Positions 21,282 to 30,950 are shown, counted from the first letter of the stretch. The stretch is 46,869 nucleotides of DNA from DASYXW01 sp035934405 (GCA_035934405.1 DASYXW010000069.1:1-46869), one strand, 5' to 3'. Program-made: numbers and translations. The notes: a model not told the origin generated them from the sequence alone.

Positions 21282-22838
21282 GCTTTCCACCTTCTCCGCA
21301 ATCGTCTTCCCCTGCAGGAACAGCAGCAGATAATCGTGGCCGCCGGCTTTCGAGTCCGTGCCCGACATGTTGAATCCGCCGAAGGGATGCACACCCACCA
21401 TCGCGCCCGTACACTTGCGGTTGAGATACAGGTTGCCGACGTGGAAAGTGTCGGCGGCCTTCTCCAGCTTCGCCCGGTCGCGGGTGAAGACGGCGCCCGT
21501 GAGTCCATACTCAGTGTTGTTGGCGATGTCGAGGGCTTCGTCGAAATCCGCGGCCTTGATGACGGCGAGAACCGGACCGAAAATCTCTTCCTGGGCGAGC
21601 TTGCCCCTCGGCGGAACGTCGGCGATCACGGTAGGCTCAATGAAGTGCCCTATTGAACCCTTCTCATGGCCGCCGGTGAGCAAGCGTCCTTCCTTCTTGC
21701 CCTGCTCGATGTACTCGAGGATGGTTTGTTTGGCCCCGGCGTTGATGACCGGCCCCATGAAGTGTTGGGGATCGGCGGGCGAGCCCACCGTGATCTTCTC
21801 CACTCGCGCCTTCAGCTTATCGAGGAAGGTATCGTAGACCTTCTCCACCACAATGGCGCGCGAGCAGGCGGAACATTTCTGCCCCTGAAAGCCGAACGCC
21901 GCGAGCGCCACGCCCTCGGCCGCCGCGTCAAGGTCGGTCTCGCTGTCCACCACGATGGAATCCTTGCCGCCCATCTCCGCCACCACACGCTTCACCCAGA
22001 TCTGTCCCGCAACGTGTTTCGCGGCCAGCTCGTTGATGCGCAGGCCCACTTCCTTCGAGCCGGTGAAGGCCACGTAGCGCGTTCGCGGATGCATCACGAG
22101 CACGTCGCCCACCTGCGCGCCCGAGCCTGGCAGGTAGTTCACCACGCCGGGCGGCATGCCGGCCGCCTCCAGCGCCTCAATGAACTTGTAGCCGATTACC
22201 GGCGAGTCGCTCGAGGGCTTCAAGACGACGGTGTTGCCGGTGACGATGGAGGCGAGCGTCATGCCGGCCAGAATCGCCAGGGGAAAGTTCCAGGGCGGAA
22301 TAATCACGCCGACGCCGAGCGGAATGTAACGCAGGAAGTTTTTTTCGCCGGGCATCGGTGTGAGCGGCTGTGGCCCGTCGAGGCGCTGCATCTCGCGGGC
22401 GTAGAATTCGCAGAAGTCAATCGCCTCGGCCACGTCGCCATCGGCCTCGGCCCAGCTCTTGCCCACCTCGTAAACCAGCCAGGTCTCGTAATAGTACTTC
22501 CGCTCCCGCAGGATATTGCCGGTCGAGATCAGCAGCTTGACGCGAGCCGAGGCCGGCGTGCGGCTCCAGGTCTTGAAAGCCTCGTCCGCCGTCCGGATGG
22601 CCTTCTCGGCCAGCTCCGGCGTGCCCTTCGAGAAGGTTCCCAACACCTGATCTTTTTGCGCCGGGTTGTAGGAGCGCAGCTTGTCGGAGGTCTGGATGCG
22701 CTGGCCGCCGATCACCAGGTCGTACTCGCGCCCCAACTCCTTGCCGACCTCTTCCAGTGCCTCTTTCATCCGCCGCTGGTGCTCGGGGTTCCCCTTGAAG
22801 TCACTCAAGGGTTCGTTCTTGAACTCCGCCAGGCGCAT
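21273..22838 (-). CDS. pruA: L-glutamate gamma-semialdehyde (1-pyrroline-5-carboxylate) dehydrogenase
   Basis: The protein is 521 residues from ATG 22838, with GGAGG 8 bases upstream. A second ATG at 22877 with GGAGG only 4 bases away would add 13 residues. The shorter start matches family N-termini (RLAEFKNEPLSDF). Signatures include PPWNFPLAI, FTGSKEVGLRI, EMGGKDSIVVD (catalytic Glu), GQKCSACSRAI (catalytic Cys) and EEIFGPVLAV. It oxidises glutamate semialdehyde to glutamate with NAD, the second step of proline breakdown. No proline dehydrogenase gene is adjacent. The stop lies in a heptamer array. Confidence 0.94.
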   Translation of the reverse strand: MRLAEFKNEPLSDFKGNPEHQRRMKEALEEVGKELGREYDLVIGGQRIQTSDKLRSYNPAQKDQVLGTFSKGTPELAEKAIRTADEAFKTWSRTPASARVKLLISTGNILRERKYYYETWLVYEVGKSWAEADGDVAEAIDFCEFYAREMQRLDGPQPLTPMPGEKNFLRYIPLGVGVIIPPWNFPLAILAGMTLASIVTGNTVVLKPSSDSPVIGYKFIEALEAAGMPPGVVNYLPGSGAQVGDVLVMHPRTRYVAFTGSKEVGLRINELAAKHVAGQIWVKRVVAEMGGKDSIVVDSETDLDAAAEGVALAAFGFQGQKCSACSRAIVVEKVYDTFLDKLKARVEKITVGSPADPQHFMGPVINAGAKQTILEYIEQGKKEGRLLTGGHEKGSIGHFIEPTVIADVPPRGKLAQEEIFGPVLAVIKAADFDEALDIANNTEYGLTGAVFTRDRAKLEKAADTFHVGNLYLNRKCTGAMVGVHPFGGFNMSGTDSKAGGHDYLLLFLQGKTIAEKVESRS

Positions 22839-23599
22839 ACGTGAATCCTCCCGCTTAGGTTTGATGTCCGAAATCATAACACCTCCACTCGTTATCGGGC
22901 CAGCGTCTTTCGGGCCATAGTGCTCATGTCACTTGATTCCCGGTTCGCAGGAGTGACCTCCAGGGGCATCCCATGTTCGCGTAACGAGATAGCCCCAGTA
23001 CCTGTGCCGCTCCTTCGGAAAGGTCCGGCGCAACGACCGACGGCACGCCGAAGGTCCGTGAATGTCCCCGGTAGCGCCGGCTCGCGCCCAGGCCCGCAAT
23101 TCAGCCGCCCAATCGAAAGGAACCCATTCTGCGATAGGTGCGTAGCGTATGTATCTGCTCATACTAAAAGACATCTCGGTTTTGCCGAATCGTCTTCCAG
23201 GCAGCAGATTCTTCGCGGCGATATGGCGTCGCATCCGGCCGGCATTTTGAATCCGCAATGGGGATCACGAAATAAGTCCTCCTTTATAATCAGTAACATT
23301 CCGGCTTGATTTGAAATTGCTGCCCAGCTTGAACCAAGTCGAGGGTTGACGGTACCGGACTCCAGCGGGTAGGGGGTATGTGGGTTCAAGGGCCGGTGTC
23401 TTGGTCAAGTCTTCTCTCAATCGCGTGGCTAGGTACCGCCAGCGATACTTACCAGTATATGACTGGTATCTGGATTGTCAAGCTGAATCTCGAAGCGGTT
23501 GACGTTTCGCGGCGTTCCGGCGCAACGGGGGTGGACGACGATTAGGCGCTCCGATGTATGGGTTGCGCTCTGGGGTGGTACTTTCTGCCTCTGCATCGC
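22839..23599. other. Intergenic stretch without a supported gene
   Basis: The only recognisable item is a perfect dyad, TACCAGT-atatg-ACTGGTA (23450-23468), which looks like an operator. A minus-strand frame at 22929-23162 could encode 77 residues (starting MSRYIRYAPIAEWV) but has no ribosome site or known family, so I do not call it. Confidence 0.5.
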
Positions 23600-23630
23600 C
23601 GCAGAGTCTCGAAGAGTGCGAGACTCTGCG
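23600..23630. terminator. Perfect hairpin after the VPS10-like gene
   Basis: CGCAGAGTCTCG (23600-23611), a 7-base loop and CGAGACTCTGCG (23619-23630) form a 12-bp stem starting 16 bases after the stop at 23646. There is no T-tract. The arm is close in sequence to the CGCAGACTCGCC palindromes near 260 and 1080, so it may also be a member of a dispersed family. Confidence 0.6.
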
Positions 23631-23645
23631 CTCTGACTCAGGACG

Positions 23646-26600
23646 CTAGAACCTATCCATCACGACCGGCTGCAGGTTCGAGCCGCTCGCGGCAGAGTGA
23701 CCGGATGCGGCAGCGCCAGTGCTCTCGTCCCAATCCGCGCGCGATAGGGGCCGAATCGCCTCCAACTTCTTCTTGGCCAGCGACCGATTGACGCCGGGCA
23801 ATTCCCGGGCGATGAAGGCATCGAATTCCGCCACCACGTCATTCAGCTCGTGCGTGAGCGAATCGATGCGCGCCGTCTGGTAATCGCCGGGGCGCTCCTC
23901 GTTGCCCGCTAGGGTGCCATACAGGTAGGTGGTCTTTTCGCGGATGCGCTCCTCGCCGGTGATGTCGCCGCCTTCCTTGGTGGCCACAATCTTCTTGCGA
24001 ATTTCGTCGGCCTGATCGGACAGGGCCAGCAGTTGTTTCCGCAGCGCATCGCCGGCGCCGAGTTGGGCGGCACGGGCTGCGAAGGAGTCGCGCACGCCGT
24101 TAATCCGATCCACGTCGTAGCTCATGTTGTCGAGAAGATCGTGTACCCGGAGGACGGCGGCCAGTTGCAGCTTGCGGTCGTCCACGGTGTACTTGGCGCG
24201 CGGATCGAGGCCCACCACAAGCGGCTCAGTATAGGTCTTGTCGCCGCGAGTCATCTTCACCGTATAGGTGCCGGGCAGCACGCGAGGGCCGATGGCGGCT
24301 TCGAACGCCGCCGTCGCGGCCGGCGGAACGCGCGGAGGCTTGAGCCGCATGGACCACTGAACGCGGGAGAGGCCGCGGCGATTGTTGGCGGCTAGCGTGT
24401 CCACCAGCTTGCCCTGGGCATCGAAGACTTCAATTTTCATCTTGCCAAAGATGTGCCGCTTCTTCTGGTAGTAGGTAATCAAAGCGGCGTCGGGCGGGTC
24501 GGCGCCTACGAAAGTGGCATTGCCTTCCGCCCAGCCGCCATTCGCGAGCAGACGCTGCTGGACCGGCCGGCCTGGAACGAACGCCGCGTCCTGGCTCATC
24601 ACCTGCGGGGTGAGATTGCGCAGCGGCGTAATGTCATCAACGATCCAGATGCCGCGGCCGTGGGTGGCAAGGACCAGGTCGGACTCGCGCGGCTGGATGG
24701 CAATGTCGCGAACGGCCACGTTGGGGAAGTGGTTGCCCTTATACTGCGCCCAGTGCGCGCCACCGTCGGGCGAGATCCAAAGGCCAAACTCAGTGCCGAG
24801 GAATAGCAGATTGGGCAGCACGGTGTCTTCCTTGATCACGTGCGCGTAACCGCGCACACCGCTGTCCTTGGCGACGATGGGTTTCCAGGTCTGGCCGTAG
24901 TCGGTGGTCTTGTAGACGTAGGGGTCCATGTCGCCGAAGGTGTGCCGGTCGAAGGTGGCGTACGCGGTCGAGGCGTCGTAACGGCTGGCCTCCACCCACG
25001 AGACCCACGATGCCGGCGGCAGGTCCGGCACGCGCGCCACGACGTTCGTCCACGTTTTGCCGCTGTCGCGGGTGATTTGCAGATTGCCGTCGTCGGTGCC
25101 CACCCAGATCGTCTTCCCGTCGCGCGGCGATTCGCTGATGGAATAGATGGTGGTGTGCATCTCGGCTTCGGAGTTATCCACCGTGACGCCGCCGGATTCC
25201 TCCTGCTTCTGCTTTTCCGGATCGTTGGTGGTGAGGTCGGGAGAGATGCGCTCCCAGGTCTGCCCGTGATCGCGCGAGCGGAACAGGAATTGCGCCCCGA
25301 GATAAATCGTGCCGGGCTGGTTGGGGCTCATGTGGATGGGCGCGTTCCAGTTGAGGCGCAGCTTCTTTTCGCCGTAGTTGGGAAACGGCTTGATGCCGCG
25401 CGCCTCAAGCGTGTGGCGATTGACGCGCGCGATCTCTCCGCCCTGCGATTCCGCGTAGACGTAATTCATGTCAGACGGGTCAGGAAAAGCCCAGAAACCG
25501 TCGCCCCCGTAAAGGTTCTCCCAGCGGCTGTTGGTGATGCCGCCGGGGTAAGCGGAATCGCCCATCCAGACGCTGTTGTCCTGCAAACCGCCGAAGACGT
25601 GATAGGGGTCCGCGTTATCGACGCTCACGTGGTAGAACTGCGAAATCGGCAGATTATTGGCCTTCCACCAGTTGTTGCCGGCGTCGTAGGAGTACCACAC
25701 CCCGCCGTCGTCTCCGGCGATCAGGCGGTTGGTGTTGTCGGGATCAATCCAAACGTCGTGAAAGTCGCCGTGGGCTCCGCCACCGATGGCGCTGAAGCTG
25801 CGGCCGCCGTCGTTGCTGGTGATGAGCGTGAGGTCCGGTTTGTAGAGCTTGTTTTCATCCTTCGGATCCACGATCAGATTAGCGAAGTAGAACGGGCGCC
25901 ACACCATCCATTGGCTGCGGTCGCGTTCCTGCCAGGTCTTGCCGCCATCGTCGGAACGGTAGAGCGCGCTGTGAGGGGATTCGATCAGGGCATACACAAC
26001 ATTCGGATTGGAAGGCGCCTGGGTGACGGCGATCCGTCCCCAGGGCTTGGGCGGAAGACCCTGGGCGCTTTTCTCATTCAAGTCAGTCCAGGTGGCGCCG
26101 CCATCCGTCGTCTCGAAAAGGCCGCTGCCGCTCGGGGCCGTGGGACCATCGCCGCCGGAGCGGAACGTCCATCCCTTGCGCCGGAAATCCCACAGTCCGG
26201 CGAACAGCACCTTGGGGTCGCGCGAGCTCATGGAGATCATCGAGCAGCCGGTGGAGAGGTTGGGTCCGGCAAGAATCTTTGTCCAGGATTTCCCACCGTC
26301 TGCGGTCTTGTAGAGGCCCCGCTCATCGCTGTCGCTCCAAAGCTTGCCGGGAACGCAGGCATAAACGGTGTTGCCGTCCTTGGGATCAACCAGGATTTTG
26401 GCGATTCGCTCCGACCCTTTGAGGCCCACGTTCGTCCAGTTGTCGCCGCCGTCGGTGGACTTGTAGATGCCGTCACCAATCGAGACACTGTTGCGGGTCC
26501 ATGATTCGCCGGTCCCCACCCACACGGTCTTAGGATTTTCTGGGTCAATGGCAATGGCGCCGATCGACTGCACGGGTTCCTTATCGAACACTGGTTTGAA

Positions 26601-26855
26601 CGTGGTGCCGCCGTTCATGGACTTCCACACGCCGCCGCTCGCCGCTCCGATGTAGACCGTGAGGCGGCCTTTCTCCTTCGCCGCAGCGATGGCCGCCACG
26701 CGGCCGCTCATCTCGGCGGAGCCAATGTTGCGCGCTCCGAGGCCGGAGATGGTGTCGGAGTCAAACGTCGCCGCCTGCGCCCGGAGGTGGACGGGAATCA
26801 CCAGGACTGAGAACAGCACGAGGAACGCGATCAAGCGGGCGCTTGGTTTTTGCAT
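23646..26855 (-). CDS. Secreted Asp-box/VPS10-like beta-propeller protein
   Basis: The 1069-residue precursor has a signal peptide (about 1-27). At least eight BNR/Asp-box motifs of the form S-x-D-G-G-x-T/N-W follow, for example KSTDGGDNWTNV, KTADGGKSWTKI and RSDDGGKTWQER. They indicate a sortilin/VPS10-like or sialidase-like propeller over about residues 35-780. The last ~280 residues include a probable beta-sandwich (QGKLVDTLAANNRRGLSRVQWSMRL) and a helical tail. Proteins of this type are abundant in acidobacteria and often labelled glycosyl hydrolases, but no catalytic residues can be pinned down here. Substrate and role are unknown. Confidence 0.85.
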   Translation of the reverse strand: MQKPSARLIAFLVLFSVLVIPVHLRAQAATFDSDTISGLGARNIGSAEMSGRVAAIAAAKEKGRLTVYIGAASGGVWKSMNGGTTFKPVFDKEPVQSIGAIAIDPENPKTVWVGTGESWTRNSVSIGDGIYKSTDGGDNWTNVGLKGSERIAKILVDPKDGNTVYACVPGKLWSDSDERGLYKTADGGKSWTKILAGPNLSTGCSMISMSSRDPKVLFAGLWDFRRKGWTFRSGGDGPTAPSGSGLFETTDGGATWTDLNEKSAQGLPPKPWGRIAVTQAPSNPNVVYALIESPHSALYRSDDGGKTWQERDRSQWMVWRPFYFANLIVDPKDENKLYKPDLTLITSNDGGRSFSAIGGGAHGDFHDVWIDPDNTNRLIAGDDGGVWYSYDAGNNWWKANNLPISQFYHVSVDNADPYHVFGGLQDNSVWMGDSAYPGGITNSRWENLYGGDGFWAFPDPSDMNYVYAESQGGEIARVNRHTLEARGIKPFPNYGEKKLRLNWNAPIHMSPNQPGTIYLGAQFLFRSRDHGQTWERISPDLTTNDPEKQKQEESGGVTVDNSEAEMHTTIYSISESPRDGKTIWVGTDDGNLQITRDSGKTWTNVVARVPDLPPASWVSWVEASRYDASTAYATFDRHTFGDMDPYVYKTTDYGQTWKPIVAKDSGVRGYAHVIKEDTVLPNLLFLGTEFGLWISPDGGAHWAQYKGNHFPNVAVRDIAIQPRESDLVLATHGRGIWIVDDITPLRNLTPQVMSQDAAFVPGRPVQQRLLANGGWAEGNATFVGADPPDAALITYYQKKRHIFGKMKIEVFDAQGKLVDTLAANNRRGLSRVQWSMRLKPPRVPPAATAAFEAAIGPRVLPGTYTVKMTRGDKTYTEPLVVGLDPRAKYTVDDRKLQLAAVLRVHDLLDNMSYDVDRINGVRDSFAARAAQLGAGDALRKQLLALSDQADEIRKKIVATKEGGDITGEERIREKTTYLYGTLAGNEERPGDYQTARIDSLTHELNDVVAEFDAFIARELPGVNRSLAKKKLEAIRPLSRADWDESTGAAASGHSAASGSNLQPVVMDRF

Positions 26856-26948
26856 GACGAAAGAATCTCCTTCTGAGTATTAGAGACGCGCTGATGGCTC
26901 TACCGAAGCGCGACGTTTCTTTCGGGTGAACGAGACCGAGGTTCCCGC

Positions 26949-27722
26949 TTAAGCCCCGCTGTTGGACGCCTTGGCGGCTGGCGGCGCAGGCGGCACCGCG
27001 AACAAGCTGTCGTCGAGCGGCACGTTGAGTTCCACCTTCTCGATCGTCACGTTGGCGCGATTCGAGTCACCTTTCTGTCCGCTCTCGATGGCCAGCGGAT
27101 AATAAATGCCCTGGACCTGCTCGTAGTCTCCGTAATAGGTCTCGCTTTCCTGGATGGCGCCCCGAATGGAGGTCTGGGTCTCGAGTTTGATCTCCAGAAA
27201 CGAATCGGCGTCAAGGTAGTAGTAGCGGACGTCGCCGTTCTTCAGCGTCAGTTTGATTTTGTAGCAGTCCGTACCCTCCACCGAGTCATGCCCCATGAGT
27301 TCCGCATGGTGGCCTTTGGCGCGGTAGTCCACCAGTGGCCCGTCGATGTCCGCGTCCACTTGAAGATCCTTCATGTCATCCTGGGAAAGCAGCTCGGCGT
27401 CCTTTCTTCCCTGAAACGGATTCACTTGCCAGCCGGTCTTGCCGTCGTAGGCGCGCACCTGGGCAAAACCCTGAACGATGAACTCCTCGCGCACCTTGTT
27501 GGGGCGCTTGACTTGGTTCACGATCCGCGCTTCGAAAGACCCGAAGTTGATCTTGCCGCTCATGCGGACAGTATTCACGGACTTCAGCTTGTCCATGCCT
27601 CCGTGAGCCTGGACGTTCTTGGCGATGACCTCATCTACAGTCTGGGCTTGGGCCCTTGGTGCCGGGGTGGCCATCGGCAACAAGACGACGGCGGAAAAGA
27701 TCGCAAGCAAAGTGCGTGACAT
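26949..27722 (-). CDS. Secreted LolA-like outer-membrane lipoprotein-sorting protein
   Basis: The 257-residue precursor has a signal peptide (about 1-26, ending APRAQAQ). The rest is beta-rich with VDEVIAKNVQAHGGMDKLKSVNTVRMSGKI near the start and TDCYKIKLTLKNGDVRYYYLDADSFLEIKLE in the middle. This resembles LolA/LolB or DUF4292-like half-barrels that bind acyl chains. AAGGAG precedes the ATG by 8 bases. It is 93 bases upstream of the VPS10-like gene on the same strand and may be co-transcribed. True LolA function is unproven; many paralogues of this fold have other lipid-related roles. Confidence 0.75.
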   Translation of the reverse strand: MSRTLLAIFSAVVLLPMATPAPRAQAQTVDEVIAKNVQAHGGMDKLKSVNTVRMSGKINFGSFEARIVNQVKRPNKVREEFIVQGFAQVRAYDGKTGWQVNPFQGRKDAELLSQDDMKDLQVDADIDGPLVDYRAKGHHAELMGHDSVEGTDCYKIKLTLKNGDVRYYYLDADSFLEIKLETQTSIRGAIQESETYYGDYEQVQGIYYPLAIESGQKGDSNRANVTIEKVELNVPLDDSLFAVPPAPPAAKASNSGA

Positions 27723-27901
27723 CGTAGTGACTCCTTCGGCTATTCGACCTGAGCGAGCAACAGTCCCTGCGCCTTACGGACTGGGACGCCGGCCGGCGGC
27801 CGTTTTTTCAAGTCAGGTAGTATACACCGAAGGAGATATCTGCACGCACCGGGGTAAAGAAGGTCAGAGCGGGACGGTCACGAAGGAAGGGTTACCCGCG
27901 C

Positions 27902-28873
27902 TTACTGCGACCACAGTTGCGGTTGCCGGTCCCAGCGATGTCGGCGCAACGCGGAGTGGAGGTCGGGCGGAAGCGGCGGCGCGTCGCTCACGGCGATGTT
28001 CGATTCCACGTGGCGAAGCTTGCGCATACCGGGAATGATGGTTGAGACGGCGGGGTTCATGAGGATAAACCGCAAGGCCATTTCGGGCAGGGTCATACCG
28101 GGCGGCACAAGCAGCTTCAGGGCCTCGACTCGGTCCACAGTGGCGCTGAGGTTCTCGGGCACGAAGTAGGTGTTGCGCCAGTCGCCGCGCGGCCACGTGC
28201 TCGACTTTGTCAGCGTCCCGCTGAGCGAGCCTTCGTCAAAGGGCACGCGGGCGATGACGGCCACGTCGCATTCACGGCAGGCAGGGAAAAGCTCGTCTTC
28301 CGGACTCTGGTCGAAGATGTTGTAGATCACCTGCACCGCATCTACCAGCCCCGAGCGCACGGCGCGCACGCCGTTCCACGGCTCCCAGCGGTTAATACTG
28401 ATTCCGACCGCGCGCGCAACACCCTGGCGCTTGAGGTCGGCGAGCTTCGCCGTCAGGCGGCCGTCGCCGAGCCACGAATCTTCCCAGGTGTGGAATTGAA
28501 TCAGGTCTATGGTTTCGACGCCGAGGTCTTTCTGGCTGCGGCGGACGTAGTCATCAACGTGATCCGGCGGGTAGCAGTCGTCGAGCGTGAATTCGCGGCG
28601 GCTCGGCCACTGCAGGTTTTTCGGCGGAATCTTAGTGGCCGCGTAGAGCTGCTTCCGCGGATTCGCCCGGAGCAGCCTGCCGAGCAATTGCTCGCTGTGG
28701 CCGTCGCCGTAGGCCCAGGCGGTGTCGAAGAAGTTGCAGCCGAGGTCCACGGACCGCTGCAGTGATTGCAGGGACTCGGCGTCGTCGGAACCGGTCCAAC
28801 CGGCCATGCCCCACATGCCGTAACCGATTTCGCTGACGTTCCAGTTCGTGCGTCCGAACCGGCGGCACTTCAA
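27902..28873 (-). CDS. Aldo/keto reductase
   Basis: This 323-residue protein starts with TTG, preceded by GGAG 6 bases upstream. The catalytic tetrad of the family is present: Asp50 and Tyr55 in NFFDTAWAYGDG, Lys81 in AATKI and His128 in IQFHTW. It contains VGISINRWEPW and ends with the IIPGMRKLRHVESNIA cofactor-binding region. It should reduce a carbonyl substrate with NADPH in the cytoplasm; the substrate cannot be assigned. It is downstream of, and on the same strand as, the BrnT/CopG and selA genes, but a 32-bp gap and its own ribosome site allow separate control. Confidence 0.92.
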   Translation of the reverse strand: MKCRRFGRTNWNVSEIGYGMWGMAGWTGSDDAESLQSLQRSVDLGCNFFDTAWAYGDGHSEQLLGRLLRANPRKQLYAATKIPPKNLQWPSRREFTLDDCYPPDHVDDYVRRSQKDLGVETIDLIQFHTWEDSWLGDGRLTAKLADLKRQGVARAVGISINRWEPWNGVRAVRSGLVDAVQVIYNIFDQSPEDELFPACRECDVAVIARVPFDEGSLSGTLTKSSTWPRGDWRNTYFVPENLSATVDRVEALKLLVPPGMTLPEMALRFILMNPAVSTIIPGMRKLRHVESNIAVSDAPPLPPDLHSALRRHRWDRQPQLWSQ

Positions 28874-28905
28874 GAGGCTCTCCCGTACCCTCGGTGCAAG
28901 AAGCC

Positions 28906-29181
28906 TTACGATGCCTTCCTCGTCTTGCTCTCGCGCACTCTTTCTTGCACCCAGAGGTTCAGCAGGGTCGTCGAGGAAACGCCCTTTCGCCGCGCCATTG
29001 AGCGAAGCGCGGTGGATAACGAGACTTCGAGCGGATAGTAGGTGACTTCAGATTGAATATCCACTTCGAAGTCGATAGGCCGGATTCGGTCGTCGTAATC
29101 GGTAAGATCGTGGGTGTCCCAGAACTCGCCTATTTCTCGGTATGACCGCGCCTTCGAAATGGAGCTCTTATTTCCTCCCAT
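28906..29181 (-). CDS. CopG/BrnA-like antitoxin
   Basis: This 91-residue protein has the usual REIGEFWDTHDLTDY segment, then IQSEVTYYPLEVSLSTALRSMARRKGVSSTTLLNLWVQERV, a ribbon-helix-helix-like tail. Such CopG-family proteins form the DNA-binding antitoxin of BrnT modules. Its ATG overlaps the end of the toxin gene by 14 bases, in the usual toxin-first order. It would neutralise the toxin and repress the pair's promoter. Confidence 0.85.
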   Translation of the reverse strand: MGGNKSSISKARSYREIGEFWDTHDLTDYDDRIRPIDFEVDIQSEVTYYPLEVSLSTALRSMARRKGVSSTTLLNLWVQERVRESKTRKAS

Positions 29182-29452
29182 ATCGTTTCCTTTCAGAATC
29201 TGTCATGTCCCGAGCAGACAGTATCAGAGCCTGACCGGGCTTCTTGTAAATGAACAGCACAAGCAAATGTCTTCCGGCTACTGTTTGTCCGGGAGCCGCG
29301 TACACATTTTCGCCAGCTCGGTGGCCTTTTTCAATGAAGAAGTATCGAGAAACACTATCCAGTGCTTCCCGGACTTCCTGCTGCTCCACCCGGTGTTTCC
29401 GCCGCAGCTTCTCGACCACGTCATTCAGCCAAATCAAGCCTTCAACTCTCAA
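29168..29452 (-). CDS. BrnT-family toxin
   Basis: This 94-residue protein starts LIWLNDVVEKLRRKHRV, has an R-G-E-N-V-Y-A-A central strand and ends LILSARDMTDSERKRYGRK. The I(L)SAR.MT..E...Y ending is the BrnT signature of this RelE-like ribonuclease family. The TTG start overlaps the TGA of selA as TTGA, so translation looks coupled to selA. No other start fits the family better. BrnT proteins cleave RNA under stress; here activity is inferred from family membership. Confidence 0.85.
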   Translation of the reverse strand: MRVEGLIWLNDVVEKLRRKHRVEQQEVREALDSVSRYFFIEKGHRAGENVYAAPGQTVAGRHLLVLFIYKKPGQALILSARDMTDSERKRYGRK

Positions 29453-30852
29453 TCGTGCCCGCCCCGCGCCACCAGCTTCTCAAGAGCTGTGACTATTTCT
29501 TGTTCCTGGTTCTCGAAGACCGTCCGCAAATCGAGCAGTACGCGCTCGCGCTCCACGCGGACGATGACTGGCGGAGAACTCTGCCGCAAAAGTCCTGCCA
29601 GCGCTTCGGCGCTATAGCTCGCGTGGGTGACCGCGATCACCTTTGTCGGCAGCGACTGTCCGGGCGTCGAGCCGCCGCCGGCTACCGACTCACCGTCCTC
29701 AAGCACGCAGGAGATACCGGGAATGCGAGCCAGTTGCTCGCCGAGGCGCGCGGCCCGGGCCGCGATTGCATCCTTCGAGGCGCGCATCATGCGAAGGGCG
29801 GGAATGGAGTTGAGGTCGCCGCGAAGGTAGAGGCTGACGGTGGCTTCGAGCGCCGCGATGGTGAGTTTGTCGACGCGCAGGGCGCGGAAAAGCGGGTTCT
29901 TGCGAATGCGTCCGAGCGGCTCGCGCTTGCCGACGAGGATGCCGGCCTGCGGTCCGCCGAGGAGCTTATCGCCGCTAAAGGTGACCACGTCGGCGCCGGC
30001 GGAGAGGCTACGGCCGGCGGGAGGCTCGTCGCGTAGGCCGAGTGGCGCGAGATCCACCAGGCAGCCGCTGCCGAGGTCTTCCATCATTAGCACGTTGCGC
30101 TCGCGCCCGAGGGCAACCAATTCTTCGAGCGACGGCCGCTCCGTGAATCCCACGACGCGGAAGTTTGAAGGATGGACGCGCAGCAGCACGCGCGTGCGCT
30201 CGGTGACCGCCGCAGCGTAATCGGCGATGCGCGTACGGTTCGTCGTGCCGACCTCACGCAACGTGGCGCCGCTCTTCGAGCAGATATCGGGAATCCGGAA
30301 AGAGCCGCCGATTTCAATCAATTCCCCGCGCGAGACGATGACCTCGCCGCCTTCGGCCAGCGTGTTGAGTGCGAGGAACACCGCCGCCGCATTGTTGTTC
30401 ACCACCAGCGTCGCTTCAGTGCCCAGCAGTTGCGCGAAGAGCCGGTCGGTGTGGGCGTCCCGCTTGCCGCGCTCGCCGTGGTCGAGATTGTACTCCAGGT
30501 TTGAGTAATGGCCGGCGACTTCGGCGACCTGTTCGATGGCCTCGGGGGGCAGAGGAGCGCGGCCGAGGTTGGTGTGTAGAATCACGCCGGTGGCATTGAT
30601 GACAGGCCGCAGCGAGGGCTGGGCGCTCGCTTCCGCTGCCGCCACGATTTTCTGCTCCAGGGCATCGGGCGAGAGGTCGGTAGCGAGGCCGCGCGTGACT
30701 CGTTCGCGCCAGTCGTCGAGCACACGGCGAGCGGCCTCGGTCGCAGCCCGGCGGCCCAGGCGTTCGGCGACTGCGGCGACCGCCTCGCGTCCGAGTAACT
30801 CGTCCACGGAAGGAATCCGGCGGAGCAGCGAAGTGATGTCGGGAGCGCTCAT
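29449..30852 (-). CDS. selA: L-seryl-tRNA(Sec) selenium transferase
   Basis: The protein has 467 residues from ATG 30852 (MSAPDITSLLRRIPSVDELL), matching the family N-terminus. A 25-codon upstream extension to 30927 is not needed. PLP-enzyme signatures are INATGVILHTNLGRAPL, VVNNNAAAVFLAL, SRGELIEIGGSFRIPDI, EVGTTNRT and SGDKLLGGPQAGI with the PLP lysine at about 296. It converts seryl-tRNA(Sec) to selenocysteyl-tRNA(Sec) using selenophosphate. selB, selC and selD are not seen in this window. The BrnT toxin gene follows with a 4-base overlap. Confidence 0.96.
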   Translation of the reverse strand: MSAPDITSLLRRIPSVDELLGREAVAAVAERLGRRAATEAARRVLDDWRERVTRGLATDLSPDALEQKIVAAAEASAQPSLRPVINATGVILHTNLGRAPLPPEAIEQVAEVAGHYSNLEYNLDHGERGKRDAHTDRLFAQLLGTEATLVVNNNAAAVFLALNTLAEGGEVIVSRGELIEIGGSFRIPDICSKSGATLREVGTTNRTRIADYAAAVTERTRVLLRVHPSNFRVVGFTERPSLEELVALGRERNVLMMEDLGSGCLVDLAPLGLRDEPPAGRSLSAGADVVTFSGDKLLGGPQAGILVGKREPLGRIRKNPLFRALRVDKLTIAALEATVSLYLRGDLNSIPALRMMRASKDAIAARAARLGEQLARIPGISCVLEDGESVAGGGSTPGQSLPTKVIAVTHASYSAEALAGLLRQSSPPVIVRVERERVLLDLRTVFENQEQEIVTALEKLVARGGHD

Positions 30853-30950
30853 CGGAAAGCCGCAGTTTACCATAGGCGGCGCAAAAGGCAGGCCGCGCTC
30901 GCCGGAAGTTCGTGCTAACGTATACATTTTCAGCGTGTCCGAGGACGTTC

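Noticed and set aside
22929..23162. Possible 77-residue minus-strand gene
   Set aside because: No ribosome site, no family resemblance and no operon context.
24840..26504. 554-codon open frame opposite the VPS10-like gene
   Set aside because: A GC-bias shadow; the minus-strand Asp-box protein is clearly real.
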